From: Hyalella azteca
Lineage: Eukaryota > Arthropoda > Malacostraca > Amphipoda > Hyalellidae
Reading direction: 5' to 3'
Assembly: GCF_000764305.2 (NCBI RefSeq)
Contig: NW_025938085.1
Span: forward strand, 429,403-493,402
DNA: 64,000 nucleotides
Part shown: one piece after another, positions 57,850-64,000 of the stretch
Position numbering within the stretch: position 1 is the first letter of the stretch
Layout: each line of letters begins with the position of its first letter
Notes under the pieces: generated by a model
The model's database searches: none
What the model was told of the DNA's origin: nothing
What the model saw: the letters and a program-made list of their open reading frames with translations, nothing else
Translations under genes and position numbers: made by a program

Positions 57850-59555
57850 ACCCGGGGCTACTTGGGACGATTTTGAACATTTTTCATTCATAACTTCTTA
57901 CCGTGAAACATTTTGTAAACAAGTTTAGGCTTATTTCAAAGCTCTTTGCAAGGGCTATCACATGGCCTCTCCAAAAAAATTCCATATGCTATTCGTAAGG
58001 TGCCAGAAGCAAAAAAGAGTGTCCCGAGTAGCCCCATTGAACGGGGCTACTTGGGACACTTGGAATAAAACTTCATTTTAAAACATTTGAAGCATGCAGA
58101 GTGCACTCATCCATTACTAGCAGTACTCTGAAGTCCTCCTCAGCTCCTTTTTCATTGTAGATGATGTAGAAAATGACATTTTCTGTGATATTTACCTTTT
58201 TTCCTTTATTGATATGATATTATCATGTACAATTACCGTATTATTGATGCAAATTACCTTATTATTGATGCGATATTACCGTATCCATGAACATGCCATT
58301 GAGCATTTACAACAACCTTGTCTACTGCAAGCTTTATATCAGCAGCTCTATAGCATTTATTCTGTATCTGTAAGCGGTATTATTGCAGATTAACTACATC
58401 CAAAAAAAAGGGTGTTTTTTTTTTAATTATATGTTTTTTGGGGTGTAGATTACGAATCTGAAATCCATTTTTGGCGGTCGGCATTGGAAAACCGATTTTT
58501 TTCACGGTTTTCCGATGCCGACCGCCAAAAATGGATTTCAGATTCGTAATCTACACCCCAAAAAACATATAATTCAAAAAAAAAAAACACCCTTTTTTTT
58601 TGGATGTAGTTAATCTGCAATAATACCCTGTAAGCTTACAGTTACAGGATGGCTTGCAATTTCACACCATTTTAATTGGGTTAAGTGAATTTACTATAGA
58701 AAAAAGATCATGGAAAAACATACGGTACCTGAAACAGGAAGCCTGAGGATCAGCAGGAAGGAATGTTTTAATGAATAATGAGTGATGACAACCATCATAT
58801 GTTTTGCCGGAGAAATAAATCATAGTTTAGGTCAAGTCAATTACTTTTCATTCTATGATGCCCGGTGCACAATTCTATATATAGCATTCTATGCACAATT
58901 TTGTGATGACCGATGATCATATGATGCACTAATTTTTCGATAAGTGAAATTTTTTTTGCCAAGCGAGGTAAATGTAATCAATATTCTTTGTTTTTAATCA
59001 ATTTTTTTCTTAACTGGAGCCTTTGCTAACTGAGGTTCTAGTGTAAATGCATTTTTGGGGGTGTCCCAAATAGCCCCGGTGGGTGTCCAGTCACTGTCCA
59101 CCATGTCCTGAGTTAGGCTGAGTAGCCCCGCACCCACCGTGTGGAAATGGCCACCATTTTTTTGGATTGAGGTAGCCCTATGTAAATTCTGCAAATAAAG
59201 TTTTCATGCTGACACTTGTCTGCCACTTTTTCTAAGAAAAATTTTTTAATATGGCAAATATTTTTTTACTACAGAGTACAGACCTTAGCAGAAGTAACTT
59301 TTCAAAATATAGTTTTTCACCATTTTTTTCAGGAATTTTTCAAAGCTAGTAAATGTAGTATTTTTGAACTTCCTTTATACTACATAGATAGGGAAAATGT
59401 TGACGTTTACGCCACTATATTTAGTTTTGCAATATTCCAATTAGTTTTGCTACTAAAACAGTTTTACGCCATGTCGGTCGTCGGAGGAGCCCGAGGACTG
59501 ACCCGACTCCCGAGTTACCCCGCCTGTCCCAAGTACGGGCAAGTAGCCCCAGTTG
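57850..59555. mobile_element. Repeat family B, copy 3, carrying a foldback insertion
   Basis: Same order of blocks as copy 2, with terminal sequence ggggctacttgggac at the left and agtagcccc at the right. The TA flank is no longer clear. The 58376-58627 palindrome is inserted into the ctgtaagcttacag site that is intact in copies 1 and 2. Confidence 0.78.
58376..58627. mobile_element. 252-bp near-perfect palindromic foldback with 8-bp duplication
   Basis: Starts ggtattattgcag and ends ctgcaataatacc. The two arms of about 120 bp are almost exact complements around a loop of about 10 bp near 58500. It is flanked by ctgtaagc at 58368-58375 and 58628-58635. The empty site exists as a single ctgtaagc at 54791-54798. 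The transcript would form a long hairpin. Confidence 0.95.
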
Positions 59556-60399
59556 ACGCCTGACGCCTGACGGTAATCACGAACTTCACTTTGTGAGTTT
59601 GTGGCTTTGTGCTGACTTGATTTCCTTTCTGATTGTATTCATACTATTATTACTAACACACAATAAATAATCTGGCTGTTTTATGCAAAAATATTAGTAA
59701 ATCACTAAATGGTCATTCAAATAGCAATCGAATGTGTTTTGCGAGTTAGCAGAGATTAAAATGTATTTTTTTGCAAAACAGCTGATTCTTACTCTTAGTA
59801 GCAAACGGCTGATATCCCGACTTAAACAATAACGCTAGATTCACATTTGTTTCGACAGAATACAATTAGAAAAGTCTTTAGGTTTCAAAATAGAATGATG
59901 TATAGATATAATGAAATTTTTATGCATCAGAGTTACACAATAGCCTGAATAGGTCGAGTTTTCCTCCAATACAAAGCGAAATTGTTGCAGGGTCATCGTA
60001 GGATTCATAGCCCAGTAAATACTAAATACATCGACGTTAAATTCTAAGTTATTGGTACTTTCTAGCACAAGCGATTTTCTATTATAAAAAGTTAAGTTTG
60101 ACGCGAATGTGGACGCCGACGTCTGTTTGATACTTGAATAAAACCCTATTTGGCACCTGCGTGATCAAGTTACGATTTACCACATCATGCGTCGTCAACC
60201 GATTTCAATCCTAAAATTTTCGTTAGATTATTTAGTACCAGACTTTGGTAAATAATAATTGAAATATTATTCATTGTAATATTACATCATAGAATAATAA
60301 ATAATTAGGCTAAGGATAATAAATGCAGATGCTGTATCAGTTTATTTTATAAATGCTCAACCTTTGATTATCACAAAAAAACGTAAATTATTCTGTAAC

Positions 60400-60625
60400 A
60401 TGAAGGCCACAACTTGAAGGATGATGAAGGCTAAAACTTGAAGACAATAAGGCCATAACTTATAGGTATGAAGGCCACAACTTGGAGGTATCGAGGCCAC
60501 AACTTGAAGATATCAAGACCACAACTTGTAGGTATCGAGGCCACAACTTGAAGGTACCAAGGCCACAATTTGAGGGATGAAGGCCAAAACTTGAACTGAA
60601 GGTATCTAGGTCACAATTTAGAGTT
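60400..60625. repeat. Degenerate 19-24-bp tandem repeat
   Basis: About ten units built on ggccacaacttgaaggtatc. On the plus strand many contain GAAG|gtat, a possible donor match, but no flanking exon was found. Confidence 0.8.
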
Positions 60626-62229
60626 AGAAGCATGACGGCTGCAACTTTACAGAGAACAGAAGGTCAGCAGATAACATAGCAGTTCACAGCTCATAAATGC
60701 ATGACCCCTCAACACGAGCCGCTCTACTGTAGCGGGAACATCATAAGCATGTGAGAACAGGTATTCAGAAGTGACGAAAGAAATCCTTTAGTAAGTAGAA
60801 ACATAAACTATGAGAAGAGTCTAAAACTAAGGTAACAAATCAATAAAGAAGTGATGCATTATGTACTATACAGTATGAACTATCGGAATGATAACTGTAG
60901 TCACAACCTTACAGCTCGAGGCATGACTAGCATATTGAAGAAACAGTCTTTGCAAATTGCAGCACAGTATCTCTCTCTAAAAAATAATGATAATAATAAA
61001 TAAAAAATATTAATGATAAAAAAGATACGCTCTTTAAAAAAAGAATAAACTGGAATGGCACCGTCTGTAGTTGATTGCAACCAACAATGCATCCAAACAC
61101 CCGGCAAAATTCACACAAGTAAACCATGAATCATGATAAAACTTTAACGCCCATTCTTGACAGGAATAGGGCTTCAACGGTGAAGAATAAATGGTTTTAA
61201 TAAAACACATAAAATGATTGGTAGGTAACGTAACTGTCGTATCATAATATTTTCCGTTTACCTGGTAAGGAGCTTAGATCACTTAGGGCTGAGGTAGTTC
61301 AGAATGTATATTTCATAGATAAAGCTAGTGTGCACACTGCATCAGGATGATAAATGAGGAGCGCAAGTCAAACCTCGTTAGAATCAAGAAAATACCTTGC
61401 CTCAAAGGACCGACTTATACACAAAGAATCTTCCCAAACAAGACAACTTCGTCTCTTTTGAGGCAAAGTGAGCGCCTGATAGTATCGTTAAAGGGACCAT
61501 TTAAAATTATTTGTACCTAGTCTCACTGAAGTTCCAACCAAGATGTTGCGATATATAAATTCTGTACACAAAAATAGTCAGATTTAGGCTCTAAGCATTT
61601 GATTCTGCAAGCATTTGAAATTTGAAGGTTCGAAACTTCTTGTTCAACAATATGCAACAAATTGCTGCCAATGTGCTCTCAAGTAGGGAAAAGAAGGATT
61701 TTTACGTAGGCAGGTTTTATTTTGAATATCAATCTCCAAGTTCCAACCTGTTGCTACGGAGATATAGAATGTAGACGAGATATTAATGTAATAGGTCCAT
61801 GGCAAATGCAGTCGTGTACCAAATTATATAAGGAAGTGTTCCACGCTAAGAATATTTAAGCGATGATTCCTACATATACTCGATGCATATATTCGTTGTG
61901 ATGATGGTTAATAAATTTGCTCGCTGTCTATGATGGCGTGCTGGAGATTGCCAGAAATATAAAATAGTTAAGTCATCGCTCGATGCATGCGCGTGCTCAG
62001 TTTTGGCTGTGTTACATCCATTCCGAAATTGTCTTAAAATAGTTTTTCGGAAAATATTTTATAGTAACGTCCCCTCTAGCACCTTAGTGAATCCTCTTAC
62101 TTGAAAGTTAGTACGCTGTTATTTTAGAAGAGATAATTTAATGACAAAACCGTATTTCACTAATGAAGCCCCATTTAGTAAACCAATATGTTTTCCAGCT
62201 GTTTCAACTGTTTCAGCTTTAGAAATCCA
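60626..62229. other. Intergenic, nothing recognised
   Basis: AT-rich, no coding frame or repeat that I can support. Confidence 0.4.
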
Positions 62230-63585
62230 GGACGTCTTGGATAAATTTTCGGCCGGACTCGTGGCCGGTCTCACGGCCGATCTCCAAATTCAATTATCAA
62301 GGAATATCTCCCAAACTAATGAAAGCAGCTCAATGAAATGAGGAACATTTATTCATCAGTACCTAACGGTGATGTTTAGCTCGTGAAAATTTTTTAAATT
62401 TCACCTTTATTCGGGAGTTATATTGCGATAGAGGCCGAAGTTCTCAGTGATCAAAGAATTTCTTCCAAACTACATAACAGATTTTAACGAAATTTTGAAT
62501 ATACATTCCTAACAACCAAACGGTAATATTTATTTTTTTTCTATTTTCCTTTTGTTTGAAATTTTTTTTTCATTTCACCGTCATTCTTGATTTCACACTT
62601 CCTTATGTTCGGCCTGTATCGCCGGGTAATTTGTCGCTTAACTCACGGCGATCAAAAAATTTCTCCTAAACTACTGAACAGATCTGAACGAAACTTTGTA
62701 TATAAATACCTAACCTCCCAACGGCGATGTTTAGCTCGTGACATTTTTTCTATTTTGCTTTCGTTCGAGAGTTATACTGATATAGAAGAAACGGCCGGCT
62801 TTTCTACCGGCCGGTTTAACCAAGAGCCGTTTACGTATAGCCCTATTACTCGCAAACGAAGGAAAAATCGAAAATTTGTAACGAGCTAAACAGCATCGTT
62901 GCTGAGGTTAGGTATTTAAATACCAAGTTTCGTTCCAATCTGTTCAGTAGTTAGGAAGAAATTTTTTGATTACTGCGAATTTAAGCATGTATTGCATTTT
63001 AAATCACGAATAAAGGTGAAATGAAAAAAGCTTAGAAACGAAGGCAAAATTGAAAAAAATTTCACGAGCTAAACATTACCGTTCGGTAGTTAGGACTGTA
63101 AATTCTAAATTTCGTTCGCATCTGTTCCGTAGTTTTGAAGAAATTCCTTGATCATTGTGAATTTCGGCCTGTATTGCTATATAACTCGAAAATGGCAAAA
63201 TTCAACAAATTTTCACGAGCCAAACATTACCGTTATAGGTCCTAAGGATGTGTACCAAGTTTCATAGAGTTACATTCATTAGGTTAGAGATATTTCTTGA
63301 TCATTGAATTTGGAAATTGGCCGTGAGACCGGCCGCGAGTCCGGCCGGTAATTTGTCACAGACGTAAACCCAGGAGAGGTTAAAAAAACAGATCTGGGTG
63401 AAAAAACCATCGCTGGGAGTCATGTGCTGCACGTGTTGTGTACAAATCGTCAAACAAACGTTCGAACTTCTGACTGCGGACTACCGCCCCCCCTACCGCC
63501 CTCCTATCGTCCTCTTCTTCCTTACCGCCCCAAAATCTTTCCACCGCTCCTAGGGGGGCGATATCGCCCACTTTGGGAACAACTG
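62230..63585. mobile_element. hAT-like relative of 31090-31809 with an inverted internal block
   Basis: The right end (63400-63585) is the reverse complement of the left end of 31090-31809, finishing ccactttgggaacaactg. Inside, about 62240-62780 and 62800-63350 are inverted copies of a block with several related units. Each unit has tttagctcgtgaaa and a tctgttcagtagtt-like core, and ggccggtctcacggcc lies at the outer ends. No transposase frame is present. Confidence 0.7.
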
Positions 63586-63878
63586 ACTTAAATTATAGGA
63601 TATTTCATATATGTTTCCTTTTTTGGAAGCTTCTATTAATCATCGCGTAGATGTTTGGTTGCGAAGCTAATTACCTGGAATTAGAAGCACTATATAGTGC
63701 GTGGCTCAATAATAGCTAGAAAGTGCGTTCAATAAGTTTGTTAGTTTAGTGGTCACAGATTTACTAGCGCTTCAGCTCTTCAGCTATCTCGCACCGAAAG
63801 TCAAGCTTAACATCACCAACGAGTTGGAAGGTCTCAGTTATCGAAAGATTCTCAAATCAAAAATTGTTCATCACCCAC

Positions 63879-64000
63879 ATGGGGCGGAAGGTCTCAATTG
63901 TCCAGCCCGCTGAAGCTGGCTTGGAAGAAGCAGCGTTAGCATCTCAAAGAGACGAAGTGACAAGGAGGGACAGGTGACAAGGAAGGACAGGTGACAAGGA
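63879..64000 (+). other. Window edge: 17-bp array with donor-like units, possible exon before it
   Basis: From 63955 the sequence repeats gtgacaaggaaggacag; the unit ggacag|gtgaca matches a splice donor. The sequence before it is open from an ATG at 63879 (MGRKVSIVQPAEAGL...). It may be the first exon of a plus-strand gene running off the window, or chance. Confidence 0.2.

Overview
The window is eukaryotic nuclear DNA: genes split by GT-AG introns, large introns, and densely nested transposons. The repeat mix (I-type and L2-like LINEs, Penelope, DIRS, hAT, piggyBac, Tc1/mariner) and the diverged but well conserved host proteins suggest an arthropod, plausibly a crustacean. That placement is inference. 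It is an unfinished short-read assembly: it has a 710-N gap, a lone N between two repeat arrays, and two Nextera mate-pair junction adapters left in the sequence.

Region 1 (about 0.7-33.1 kb, minus strand) is one gene, TRRAP (Drosophila Nipped-A, yeast Tra1), the giant PIKK-family pseudokinase scaffold of SAGA and NuA4/TIP60 histone acetyltransferase complexes. I could place 30 coding exons from ATG (33138) to stop (747). They give about 3,790 codons in consistent phase, with one exon of roughly 50 codons missing at the lone N (18697). Its introns hold a hAT element, Tc1/mariner remnants, an L2-like LINE and an adapter-flanked foreign insert.

Region 2 (33.3-48.9 kb) is intergenic and built from nested mobile elements. 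It has a Penelope GIY-YIG remnant, two TA-flanked terminal-inverted-repeat families, a foldback element, and a hAT MITE with a perfect 8-bp target duplication. An I-type LINE on the minus strand has at least four other elements inserted into it. A second LINE is interrupted by the N gap.

Region 3 (52.2-53.6 kb, minus) holds two exons of a ZZ-zinc-finger gene resembling p62/SQSTM1. Region 4 (54.3-64 kb) is again repeats: Tc1/mariner and DIRS fragments, a 252-bp palindromic foldback with an 8-bp duplication, and a head-to-head inverted hAT-like block.

The most unusual pattern is that minisatellite arrays repeatedly lie exactly across splice sites, so donor or acceptor sequences are tandemly multiplied. 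I count seven cases in three genes. They are TRRAP exon 13 donor (8 copies), exon 14 acceptor (4 intact copies), exon 19 donor (7 decayed units), both sides of the missing exon (about 25 donor-like and 4 acceptor-like copies), the p62-like donor (2 copies), and the acceptor of a MADD-like exon in the foreign insert (6 copies).
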